Source of the DNA: Gardnerella swidsinskii
Lineage (GTDB): Bacteria > Actinomycetota > Actinomycetes > Actinomycetales > Bifidobacteriaceae
Length of the DNA stretch: 64,000 nt
Direction: 5' to 3'
NCBI RefSeq assembly: GCF_003397705.1
Contig: NZ_QJVB01000003.1
Coordinates: 186,001 to 250,000, forward strand
Part shown: piece by piece, positions 55,478 through 63,140 of the stretch
Numbering within the stretch: the stretch's first letter is position 1
Layout: each line of letters opens with the position of its first letter
The notes under the pieces: model-generated
Database searches by the model: none
What the model saw: the letters and a program-made list of their open reading frames with translations, nothing else
What the model was told of the DNA's origin: nothing
Program-made: the position numbers and the translations under genes

Positions 55478-56411
55478 GTACGCAATTGAAACTTGTAGAC
55501 TATCAAAAGTCTATGGTGATCAGGCTGTAGTGCGGGATTTGTCTATTCATGTTCCACGTGGAAGCATCTATGGTTTTCTTGGACCAAATGGTGCTGGCAA
55601 ATCAACAACTATGAAGATGTTGCTTGGTCTTGTTAAACCTTCAAGTGGTCAGATTGTAGAGTTTCGGAATTCTGCAAGTAATGGTAGCTCTAAGAAAGTG
55701 TTGCCGGGGTTATTGGTAGGATCGTTGATAGAAGGTCCGGCATTTTATCCTAATTTAAGTGCCTTAGAGAACGTTGATTTGGTTTGCGATTATCTTGGCA
55801 TTGTTCGTGCTCAAGGTCGAGAAGCACTCGACATGGTTGGGCTTTCAGGTATAACTGGTAAAAAACCAGTGAAAGCGTTTTCTTTAGGAATGAAGCAGCG
55901 TCTAGGTATAGCGCTAGCTTTGGCAGCGAATCCACCTGTGTTGATTTTAGATGAGCCAACAAATGGTTTAGATCCTGCTGGTGTAGTAGAAATGCGTCAG
56001 CTAATTGTTAATTGGGCGCATAACCGTGGTACGACGGTGATGATTTCATCTCATATACTTTCTGAAATTGAACAGATGGCTGATTATGTGGGGATTATCT
56101 CAGCAGGAACTTTACGCTTTGAGGGGCGTATGCAGGATATTTGTTCTGCAGGGTACTTGCAACTACAAGTTTCTGATATGCAATCTGCAGTAGTTCTATT
56201 ATCTAATTGTGGTATTGATTATAAAGTGGAAGAGGCTAGTAGATCCCTAATATTGCCAATTATATCTAATGAAGTAGTAGCAAATTTGGTTGCACATCTT
56301 GTGAATCAAAATGTGAAAGTATATAGGGTACAAATGGTTCGTCAATCTTTGGAAGAAGCATTCTTAGAACTAACAGATCCAATTTACACATCAAAGGTGG
56401 TCGCAAAATGA
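55470..56411 (+). CDS. lanF: lanthipeptide immunity ABC transporter ATPase LanF
   Basis: The ATPase of a LanFEG self-protection exporter, which removes the mature lanthipeptide from the producer's membrane. The 313-residue protein has GPNGAGKSTTMKMLLGL, SLGMKQRLGIALALA and LILDEPTNGLDPAGV, followed by the roughly 90-residue C-terminal extension usual in BcrA-type ATPases. I chose the ATG at 55470, which has TGGAG at good spacing and overlaps the lanT stop. An ATG four codons upstream is less likely. Its stop overlaps the lanE start as ATGA. Confidence 0.94.
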   Translation: MSKYAIETCRLSKVYGDQAVVRDLSIHVPRGSIYGFLGPNGAGKSTTMKMLLGLVKPSSGQIVEFRNSASNGSSKKVLPGLLVGSLIEGPAFYPNLSALENVDLVCDYLGIVRAQGREALDMVGLSGITGKKPVKAFSLGMKQRLGIALALAANPPVLILDEPTNGLDPAGVVEMRQLIVNWAHNRGTTVMISSHILSEIEQMADYVGIISAGTLRFEGRMQDICSAGYLQLQVSDMQSAVVLLSNCGIDYKVEEASRSLILPIISNEVVANLVAHLVNQNVKVYRVQMVRQSLEEAFLELTDPIYTSKVVAK

Positions 56412-57160
56412 AGCAGTTTATTTTAACGCTAAAAAGTTTGCGTCATCGACAGATTTTGCTGATTACATTATTATTCATTGCTGTTGTTGGCTTATGGTTG
56501 GGTGCAGCGCTTGCTAAACGTGCTCGTGGCCCCAAAGAGATTCACCTTTATTTGCTAGCATTGAATGAGGTGATGATGTTAGCTATCTACGTGTTACCGA
56601 TTATTGCTGCAATTGTCGCCTCTAGGGTGGTAACCACATCGCGTGATGGTGGTATGGATACTAAACTGCGTTCTATGGGAATTTCTGCTAGTCGCCAGTT
56701 TGGTGCAAATCTTGTTGTAACTATAATGATTACTACGCTAGTTGCTGTTTTCATTTTGGCATTAGCACTCGTATCATCGTTAATATATGGATTTAATAGA
56801 CCAAACAACATTACAATAATATCATTATCTGCTTTACTTGCACTGGTAGGAGATGCGATTGCTGTAAGTGCTATACATACATGGGCTGCTACACAATTTT
56901 CACAACAAGGTGTGACTCTTGGAATGGCTGTGGTTGCTGCTATAGGTACATCTGCACTTCCATTTGCTGGTTTAAATTATTTATCTTGGATTTTGCCTTG
57001 GGGTATTGTTAGTGCTGCGAATCCGGTACTTGGTTCAACTGGTGGCGTGGTTACTATTAGCTCCGAAGCACTACTGTTTGGCGTAGTAGCAGTGATTGTT
57101 GGGATTTTCTGGTCTAGTGTGTGCATGTTTTTGATTAAAATTAGAAAGGTGGAACAATGA
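56408..57160 (+). CDS. lanE: lanthipeptide immunity ABC permease LanE
   Basis: The first of two small permeases of the immunity transporter. It has 250 residues and six hydrophobic helices, the first beginning ILLITLLFIAVVGLWLGAAL, then a conserved cytoplasmic stretch TTSRDGGMDTKLRSMGISAS that reads like the coupling region of ABC-2 type permeases. Sequence alone does not separate LanE from LanG; the name follows the gene order F-E-G. It is coupled to lanF and lanG by ATGA overlaps on both sides. No separate LanI or LanH immunity lipoprotein is present in the locus, so immunity probably rests on FEG alone. Confidence 0.88.
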   Translation: MKQFILTLKSLRHRQILLITLLFIAVVGLWLGAALAKRARGPKEIHLYLLALNEVMMLAIYVLPIIAAIVASRVVTTSRDGGMDTKLRSMGISASRQFGANLVVTIMITTLVAVFILALALVSSLIYGFNRPNNITIISLSALLALVGDAIAVSAIHTWAATQFSQQGVTLGMAVVAAIGTSALPFAGLNYLSWILPWGIVSAANPVLGSTGGVVTISSEALLFGVVAVIVGIFWSSVCMFLIKIRKVEQ

Positions 57161-57897
57161 TAAAAAAAACATTTGCTTGGGAATGTAGGAAAAATAACAT
57201 TACTTGGTATTGGATTGCTTTATTGTGTACGTCTTTTCTTGGATTGCTTATGGGAATTAGTCAATATGAGTCATATGAAGCAGAGTTCAAGGCTCAAGGA
57301 GTTACCTATTTAGCAGTATGGGGTCAGTCTGCGTTGTTGCCAACGACATTATTCTTTCCTATATTGCTTGGTGCACTGCAAGCGCAGAAAATGTCTAATG
57401 AGCATAATGGTCGTAATATTGCTCGTTTAAAGGCTATTGGAGTTGTTAATAAGTATATTACAACATTGACGCTTCATTCCTTTGTTATTTCTATGTTTTC
57501 TGTATTGCTGTTTGGCACTTTACAACTTGTTGCTGGCATATTTCTTCATTTTCATATTTCTGATGTATTTTCTCTAGTTCCTCGTTTATTTGCGATTGCA
57601 TTAGCGATGACAGCTTGGCAACTGATTGTAGTGGGTATTGGGGTTCGCCTTTCAGGATTTTCTTCAATTGTTACAGTTGTGTTGGTTTCATCACTCATAG
57701 GATTTGGAATGGCTATTGTTGCACCCGCATTATCTGTTGTTTATCCACCGGCTCTTCTTGCGTATGCAAGTGCTGTACGTTGTATAGGTGATTTTTATGC
57801 GGTAGGTTCGATTGTTATCTCTGTTATGATGAATCTAATGTGGATAATTTTGGGAATGATATTCATAAAGGTTCAATTCAAACGAGCAAGGCTATGA
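57157..57897 (+). CDS. lanG: lanthipeptide immunity ABC permease LanG
   Basis: The second permease of the immunity transporter, 246 residues with about six membrane helices. It starts FAWECRKNNITWYWIALLC, has a cytoplasmic stretch MSNEHNGRNIARLKAIGVVN after the second helix, equivalent to the one in LanE, and ends with a basic tail (FKRARL). GAAAGG precedes the ATG, which overlaps the lanE stop. It pairs with LanE and LanF to expel the mature peptide. The lanK start overlaps its stop by four bases, so regulation and immunity genes are read as one unit. Confidence 0.88.
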   Translation: MIKKTFAWECRKNNITWYWIALLCTSFLGLLMGISQYESYEAEFKAQGVTYLAVWGQSALLPTTLFFPILLGALQAQKMSNEHNGRNIARLKAIGVVNKYITTLTLHSFVISMFSVLLFGTLQLVAGIFLHFHISDVFSLVPRLFAIALAMTAWQLIVVGIGVRLSGFSSIVTVVLVSSLIGFGMAIVAPALSVVYPPALLAYASAVRCIGDFYAVGSIVISVMMNLMWIILGMIFIKVQFKRARL

Positions 57898-59123
57898 GCA
57901 CTTATATGCGTGAGAAAGCTTTATTTCATCACGATTATAACGCTAGACGAATATCCTCAAGTAGTTACCGGCTTGGGTTCTTTGACCAAATATATGCAGC
58001 TTGGATAAATAACTCTGAGCCGGTATGGATTATTGGAATACTTTCGACTATCTATCAAATAATAATTGGATTACGTAGTGATGCTGATCCGATTATAGTG
58101 TGGATGACGGTTGTGCTAACTTCTATTGCAGTATTTGGTAGGCGCCGATATTGGCATATTTCTGTTGCTTTATCTCTTATGGCCGCTAGTATATCTGCCT
58201 ATTGTGGAGATGTAAATATTGGATTGCTTACCATGTATATTCTGGCTTCTTCAGGTATATGTTTGCTTGATATGCGAAAAATGTTAATAGGTATATTAGC
58301 CTTAGGTGCTGGAGTTGTCTTATCAACTCTTTATGGATATGTAGTCTTCGGCAGGAAATTAATTATTCCTGCCATTTCTGTTTTTGTATTTACATCTCTA
58401 ACTGCTGCTCTAATACGAATGAGAGCAAATCAGGTCAGAGAGAAACAACAAGAACAAGCCATATTATCTGAACTACATGAGAGTGAATCCCAAGCACGAG
58501 TTAATGAGAAAGCTACGAGAATGGCAACTGTGCTACACGATTCTGTTGGACATTGTCTTACCGCAATTATTAGCCTAACTGAGGGTCTGCAAGTAGATGA
58601 TGATTTAGATGTGAAACAGCATGAAATAGTGAAACTTATCAACGAATATGCTAGAAGTGGCTTACGGCAAACGAGAACTCTAGTTAACTCGATATCTGGT
58701 GGAGAACAAGATAGTAATAAGGAACATTCTATTACCGATATTGAAGAACTGGTTGCAGGAATCAATAAACTTGGAATACGTGCACAGCTAGAAATAACAC
58801 CAGTAGTTCCAGAAGTGGGGGTTCAAATTCAATGGGCATACAGGATTATTCGCGAATCTATAACGAATACTTTGAAACATGCTACACATGCTACAGAAAT
58901 TAGTGTTCAAATCACCATAACGTTGAAAGGAGAACTCGAAGTTGTTGTAATTGATAATGGCAAACAGATGGGTATTCATGAACAGACTCCGTCTACTGGT
59001 TATGGTCTTGCTCATATCGCTGCTGATTTAGTCAGTATTGGAGGCTCTATTACTGCAGGGGTCTATGCTAGAGGTGGCTGGAGAGTGCATGCAATTATAC
59101 CAAAGGAAAATATCTATGATTGA
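57894..59123 (+). CDS. lanK: sensor histidine kinase of the lanthipeptide locus (LanK), NarL/DesK type
   Basis: A 409-residue sensor kinase. After 30 polar residues come about six membrane helices (about 40-175), with no large outer domain, then a linker coiled coil (REKQQEQAILSELHESE), the HisKA_3 phosphoacceptor box TVLHDSVGHCLT with His215, and an HATPase domain (RIIRESITNTLKHA, VVIDNGKQ, TGYGLAHIAA). I chose the ATG at 57894 because it overlaps the lanG stop as ATGA; a start 18 codons upstream inside lanG is less likely. The probable signal is the mature peptide or membrane stress from it. Its partner lanR overlaps its 3' end. Confidence 0.92.
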   Translation: MSTYMREKALFHHDYNARRISSSSYRLGFFDQIYAAWINNSEPVWIIGILSTIYQIIIGLRSDADPIIVWMTVVLTSIAVFGRRRYWHISVALSLMAASISAYCGDVNIGLLTMYILASSGICLLDMRKMLIGILALGAGVVLSTLYGYVVFGRKLIIPAISVFVFTSLTAALIRMRANQVREKQQEQAILSELHESESQARVNEKATRMATVLHDSVGHCLTAIISLTEGLQVDDDLDVKQHEIVKLINEYARSGLRQTRTLVNSISGGEQDSNKEHSITDIEELVAGINKLGIRAQLEITPVVPEVGVQIQWAYRIIRESITNTLKHATHATEISVQITITLKGELEVVVIDNGKQMGIHEQTPSTGYGLAHIAADLVSIGGSITAGVYARGGWRVHAIIPKENIYD

Positions 59124-59799
59124 TCGCAAAAAAATCCGAGTTATTATTGTCGATGATCAGAAAGCTATCCGTTATGGATTTTCAATGATAATTAACAAAT
59201 CTGCTACATGTACTGTCATAGGATCTTGTGAAAACGGGCTAGTTGCATTAGATATGCTTGAAAGGTTATCTGCATCGGGTGAGCAGTTGCCGGAAATAAT
59301 AATTATGGATATTAGGATGCCTGTTATGAATGGGATCATTGCGACAAAACATATTAAAACTAAATACAGAAATATTAAGATTCTTGCACTTACTACTTAT
59401 GATTATGACGACTATGCATTTAAAATGCTAAGTTCTGGAGCTTCCGGTTTCCTACTAAAGGATGTGCGCGGACCGCAACTTATATCTGCTATTGAAGCTA
59501 TTAATGCAGGAGATGCTGTGCTAACTCCAAGAATAACAGGAAAGATATTAGCTCGTCATGTTTCTCAAATCAGTGCAAGTCAAGATGTGCAAATAGCTAG
59601 AGCTAAATTTGATGCTCTAACAGAACATGAAATTGAAATAGTAAGCCTTGTGTCATGTGGTCTCAATAATGCAGAAATTGCTGAGAAGCTTTTTATTGAA
59701 CCTGATTCAGCCAAAAAAGCTGTCTCTCGTATTCTTGCAAAACTGGGGATGCGTGATCGCGTGCAACTAGCTATAGAATGGATAAAAACTTCTAATTGA
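59116..59799 (+). CDS. lanR: response regulator of the lanthipeptide locus (LanR), NarL/LuxR type
   Basis: A 227-residue regulator. The receiver has VIIVDDQKAIRYG, phosphoacceptor Asp65 in IIMDIRMPVMNG, LTTYDYDDYA and LLKDV. The C-terminal LuxR-type helix-turn-helix begins ALTEHEIEIVSLVSCGLNN and ends SRILAKLGMRDRVQLAI. I chose ATG 59116, nine bases after AAAGGA and overlapping the lanK stop; an in-frame start 26 codons earlier lies inside lanK. It probably binds upstream of lanA and gives feedback control. The regulatory pair sits at the 3' end of the operon, as I recall for salivaricin-type loci, and not ahead of lanA. Confidence 0.93.
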   Translation: MIDRKKIRVIIVDDQKAIRYGFSMIINKSATCTVIGSCENGLVALDMLERLSASGEQLPEIIIMDIRMPVMNGIIATKHIKTKYRNIKILALTTYDYDDYAFKMLSSGASGFLLKDVRGPQLISAIEAINAGDAVLTPRITGKILARHVSQISASQDVQIARAKFDALTEHEIEIVSLVSCGLNNAEIAEKLFIEPDSAKKAVSRILAKLGMRDRVQLAIEWIKTSN

Positions 59800-60019
59800 G
59801 TAAAAATAAAAGTCATACTCTAATTAGACATATGTAAGACAATTCACATTTACGAAATAAATCGAAAAATTTAATAGTTTTGCACTCAAAAACGATAAAA
59901 ACAATTATGTGGTATGAACTGTGCTAAAAATTAAAAATATTTTACTCAGCAGTTTTATATGTATTGTATATTTGAAAAAGTGGGAGTGACAGTTTTTGAT
60001 GAGAATTATTGACCGAAAT

Positions 60020-60053
60020 ATAAACATATGTTTATACAGTAAAACATATGTTT
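60020..60053. promoter_or_regulatory. twin palindromes with 20-bp period, candidate dimer-pair operator
   Basis: ATAAACATATGTTTAT is a perfect 16-bp palindrome at 60020-60035. The core AAACATATGTTT recurs at 60042-60053, exactly 20 bases (about two helical turns) later. This spacing suits cooperative binding of a dimeric regulator on one DNA face. The regulated gene is unknown. Confidence 0.5.
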
Positions 60054-60089
60054 ATTTTCATTAAAAACTGTAATAATTACTGATTTTAT

Positions 60090-60120
60090 AAAGCACTTCG
60101 TGAAAATGGAGTGCTTTTTT
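60090..60120 (+). terminator. intrinsic terminator, probable end of the lanthipeptide transcript
   Basis: AAGCACT pairs with AGTGCTT around a 12-base loop and is followed by TTTTTCTG. It is the first terminator after lanR, 290 bases on. Confidence 0.8.
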
Positions 60121-60381
60121 CTGTATATTGGTGTGTCGAATTTTCTAAAAACAGGTAAAAATTTCGAATTTTATTGATATTTAATAAATATTTTAGTTAT
60201 AAATAGTGTTATTTTAATTGTTTATAATGTTTAAACGATATAATGAATTTGACATGAAACAACAGTATGAGCTGTAACAGTAGTTGTTGGCTGGGTATAA
60301 AAACTACTGCTCGTAGTAGCTCTTACTACTTTGCTTCATTGCGGAACCGTGAATTTTGTATGTGTAGTTTTACTGTGCTAC

Positions 60382-60410
60382 GAAACTAATCGTGTATTTC
60401 GAATAGTTTC
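60382..60410. promoter_or_regulatory. inverted repeat upstream of the PTS permease gene
   Basis: GAAACTA and TAGTTTC are exact inverted copies 15 bases apart, about 100 bases before the gene. It could be an operator or the stem of an RNA hairpin. Confidence 0.3.
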
Positions 60411-60508
60411 ACCTACGGTATCGTTTGCGAAGTTTGTAAGATATTTTTGCCGCCAATAATTGCGTAAGCCGCTCAAACTATATCGATTAATATGGTAAGG
60501 AGAGTTAC

Positions 60509-61897
60509 GTGGACGGAATTCTGTCAGTACTGCTCGATATTTTCAGACAGCCATCTGTTATAGTTGCGCTTATTTCTTTTATTGGGCTTGCAGTGCAAAG
60601 AAAGAAATTCTCGGATATTTTGCAAGGATCAATCCGTACTCTTGTTGGTTTTCTTGTTTTAGCAGCTGGTTCTGGAGTTATTACTGAAGCGTTGAACCCC
60701 TTTGGCAAAATGTTTCAATACGCATTTCATGTGCAAGGCGTAGTGCCGAATAATGAAGCAATTATTGGAACTGTTTTATTGAAGTATGGCTCTGAATCTG
60801 CGCTTATTTTCTTCTTTGGAATGATTGTTAATATTATTCTTTCTATTACTTCTCGTTTTAAATTTATCTATTTAACGGGTCACGTAGCTTTCTATATGGC
60901 AAGTATGCTTGCAGTTATATTTAATGTTGCAGGATTTAGCATGTGGGAAGTTCTTTTATGGGGTTCAATTGCTCAAGGATTGTTTACGACAATTTCTCCA
61001 GCACTGGTGCAGCCGTTTATGAAGAAAGCTTCAGGCAAAGATGATGTTGCTTTAGGACATCCTGCTGGTACTGGTGTTGCTTTAGGTGCGTTAATTGCAA
61101 AGCTTACTGCTTCAAAAAAGCGTCCTTCTAAGTCAACTGAGGATATTAAATTCCCAGCAGCATTGGGATTCTTGCGTGATACAACAGTTCTTATCACGCT
61201 TTCTATGGCTGTTATTTATATAGTAGTGGCACTTTTTGCTGGATCTTCGTATGTCGAAACACATTTATCTAATGGTCAAAACTTCATTGTTTTCGTTATG
61301 TTGAAGGCTGCAACTTTTGCTGCAGGTGTTTATATTATTCTTGCAGGCGTGCAGATTGTTCTTGACGAAATTGTTCCAGCTTTTAAGGGAATATCGGAAA
61401 AGCTTGTTAAAAATGCGCGTCCTGCTTTAGATGCACCAATGACTTTTGGCTTTGCTCCTAATGCTGTTCTTATTGGTTTCTTAGCTAGTTTCTTTGGCGG
61501 TTTGCTTGGAATGACGCTTATGGCGATTTTGGGAACGACAATTATTATTCCTGGAATTGTTGCGCATTTCATGGCTGGTGGTGCTGCAGGAGTATTCGGT
61601 AATGGTCAAGGTGGAATACGTGGTTGCTTGACTGCATCATTTATTAATGGTCTTTTTATTACTTTCCTTCCGTTGTTCCTTTTGCCAGTGCTTGGCGATT
61701 TGGGAAGCGCAAATTCTACATATTCTGATGCGGATTATGGTGTATTTGGTGTAATACTTGGTCACGCAAATATTGTCGGTGGTCGTACTGTTTTAATTTC
61801 TGTAATACTTATTGCACTAATATTGTTCTATTCTGTTTCGATATTGATGAATAAACGCGATTCTAATAATTTTGAAAAGGTTGAAGAAATAAAATAA
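60509..61897 (+). CDS. PTS permease IIC, ascorbate (UlaA/SgaT) family
   Basis: A 462-residue membrane permease of the UlaA/SgaT family (PF03611), which carries L-ascorbate or related sugars during PTS phosphorylation. Family blocks include KGISEKLVKNARPALDAP-type sequence (here FKGISEKLVKNARPALDAP), APNAVLIGFLASFFGG, IIIPGIVAHFMAGGAAGVFG, TFLPLFLLPVLG and KFPAALGFLRDT. About ten hydrophobic segments are visible. It starts at GTG 60509 with AAGGAGAG. No IIA or IIB gene is near, although these normally neighbour ulaA, so it either uses partners elsewhere or works as a non-PTS carrier. A GntR regulator gene follows. The substrate is not proven. Confidence 0.9.
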   Translation: MDGILSVLLDIFRQPSVIVALISFIGLAVQRKKFSDILQGSIRTLVGFLVLAAGSGVITEALNPFGKMFQYAFHVQGVVPNNEAIIGTVLLKYGSESALIFFFGMIVNIILSITSRFKFIYLTGHVAFYMASMLAVIFNVAGFSMWEVLLWGSIAQGLFTTISPALVQPFMKKASGKDDVALGHPAGTGVALGALIAKLTASKKRPSKSTEDIKFPAALGFLRDTTVLITLSMAVIYIVVALFAGSSYVETHLSNGQNFIVFVMLKAATFAAGVYIILAGVQIVLDEIVPAFKGISEKLVKNARPALDAPMTFGFAPNAVLIGFLASFFGGLLGMTLMAILGTTIIIPGIVAHFMAGGAAGVFGNGQGGIRGCLTASFINGLFITFLPLFLLPVLGDLGSANSTYSDADYGVFGVILGHANIVGGRTVLISVILIALILFYSVSILMNKRDSNNFEKVEEIK

Positions 61898-61927
61898 GTA
61901 AAGAAAATAAAAATACAATTAAATAAT

Positions 61928-61937
61928 TGTATATACA
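61928..61937. promoter_or_regulatory. candidate GntR/HutC-type operator ahead of the regulator gene
   Basis: TGTATATACA is a perfect palindrome containing GTATATAC, which fits the GTxTAxAC consensus known for HutC-subfamily GntR regulators. It lies between the permease and regulator genes, consistent with self-control. Confidence 0.45.
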
Positions 61938-62030
61938 TATAAAAATTAAAAATTTTTTTACTCATTTTCTTATTTATTTGTACATTTTATTGTATGACTG
62001 GTAGGATAACAGAGTTATTAGTTTTGCATG

Positions 62031-62082
62031 AGCCGTTGTTACTATGCTGTGTTTTACACAAACTAGTATCAACGGCTTTTTC
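62031..62082 (+). terminator. terminator between the PTS permease and GntR genes
   Basis: AGCCGTTGTTACTA pairs with TAGTATCAACGGCT (one mismatch), followed by TTTTTCAT. Confidence 0.85.
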
Positions 62083-62112
62083 ATATTAGCGTTTAGCTAG
62101 GGGAGAGTGATA

Positions 62113-62844
62113 ATGGTCGAAGGTGTGCCTAAATACATTGCTGTGCGAGATAATCTACGCGCTCGCATTGATTCTATGGAAGCGAACGAACAATTACCTC
62201 CTGAAATTGAATTGTGCAAACAATACAATGTGAGCCGTATTACTTTGAGGCATGCAGTCGATAACCTTATTACTGAAGGATTACTTGTTCGTGAGCAGGG
62301 TAGAGGAACATTTCGAGCTTCTTCAATTATTCCTAGTTATAGTCAAGAAGTAATTTCTGATCGTGCGCAAGGATTTTACGAGCAGACTTATTCTAATGAT
62401 GCAAAAATTAGAATAAAAGTTATTGAAAACGATGTTATTCATGATGAAGATGCTGCTGCTCGTTTAGGCCTTGATCCAGTAGATGAATTGATATGTTTGA
62501 AACGCTTGCGTTATGTTGACGATGTTTTATCGCGTTATAGTGTGCTCTATTTGCCTGCTTCTCGTTTTCCTAAAATTTTGACGCATGATTTTTCAGATGA
62601 GTCGTTATCTGATTTTTTGCTTAAAGCGTACGCTGTTCAACTTGTAGAAAATGAAGTGTCTGTGCATATAGAAAATCTATGTGACAGGCTTGCAGCAGTA
62701 CTTAACCTTGAAGTTGGAACTCCTGCAATTACAGCTTATTCTACTGTAAAAGATAAGTTTGGTACGATTATTGCTTTTGGTGCATCTGTTTATGCGCCAA
62801 ATTCTGGTGAGATTCGTTTCCACCTGCATTCAAATGCTGCTTAA
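62113..62844 (+). CDS. GntR-family transcriptional regulator, HutC subfamily (UTRA domain)
   Basis: A 243-residue regulator with an N-terminal winged helix (PKYIAVRDNLRARIDSM, PPEIELCKQYNVSRITLRHA, LLVREQGRGTF) and a C-terminal UTRA ligand-binding domain from about residue 90 (LICLKRLRYVDDVLSRYSVLYLP). UTRA domains bind small effectors, often sugar phosphates, and release the operator. I chose ATG 62113, about seven bases after AGGGGAGAG; GTG 62107 is possible. Control of the preceding PTS permease is the simple reading of the neighbourhood, and a HutC-like operator lies between them. Confidence 0.9.
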   Translation: MVEGVPKYIAVRDNLRARIDSMEANEQLPPEIELCKQYNVSRITLRHAVDNLITEGLLVREQGRGTFRASSIIPSYSQEVISDRAQGFYEQTYSNDAKIRIKVIENDVIHDEDAAARLGLDPVDELICLKRLRYVDDVLSRYSVLYLPASRFPKILTHDFSDESLSDFLLKAYAVQLVENEVSVHIENLCDRLAAVLNLEVGTPAITAYSTVKDKFGTIIAFGASVYAPNSGEIRFHLHSNAA

Positions 62845-62854
62845 TTAAACTTTA

Positions 62855-62889
62855 GGGCTAACTAAGAATGTCTTAGCTAGCCCATTTTT
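62855..62889 (+). terminator. terminator after the GntR gene
   Basis: GGGCTAACTAAG pairs with CTTAGCTAGCCC (one mismatch), followed by ATTTTTG. Confidence 0.85.
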
Positions 62890-62904
62890 GTGTTAAAAAA
62901 CAAT

Positions 62905-62936
62905 AAAACCTTGCTGGTTTTCCAGCAAGGTTTTTT
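62905..62936. terminator. bidirectional terminator next to tRNA-Leu(GAG)
   Basis: AAAACCTTGCTGG pairs perfectly with CCAGCAAGGTTTT around a four-base loop, with T tracts for both strands. It serves the minus-strand tRNA and backs up the GntR terminator. Confidence 0.88.
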
Positions 62937-62938
62937 CG

Positions 62939-63026
62939 TGTCCGGAGCGGGAGTTGAACCCGCACGCCTGTAACAAATAGGCACTAGCACCTCAAGCTAG
63001 CGCGTCTACCATTCCGCCACCCGGAC
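62939..63026 (-). tRNA. tRNA-Leu (anticodon GAG)
   Basis: An 88-base class II cloverleaf read on the minus strand: acceptor GTCCGGG, D arm TGGCGGAATGGTAGACGC, anticodon stem-loop GCTAGC TTGAGGT GCTAG (anticodon GAG), a long variable arm and T loop GTTCAACTC, with discriminator A at 62939. CCA is not encoded. Confidence 0.95.
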
Positions 63027-63140
63027 AGGTGTTTTAGACAACAGATAAGACTATAACATCTTTTTTTCTTCTTCGCTTCGGCGTGTTGAAAAAATTACGA
63101 ATTTTCAAAATATTTATATATGAAAATAGTAATAATAGTT

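Larger units (their letters stand above)
59800..60508. other. AT-rich gap between lanR and the PTS permease gene
   Basis: 709 bases without a supported gene. It holds twin AAACATATGTTT palindromes (60020-60053), an intrinsic terminator (60090-60120), and an inverted repeat near 60382. A single ACATATGT also occurs at 59828. The composition matches the left flank of the island, so the right edge probably lies in this gap. Confidence 0.6.
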
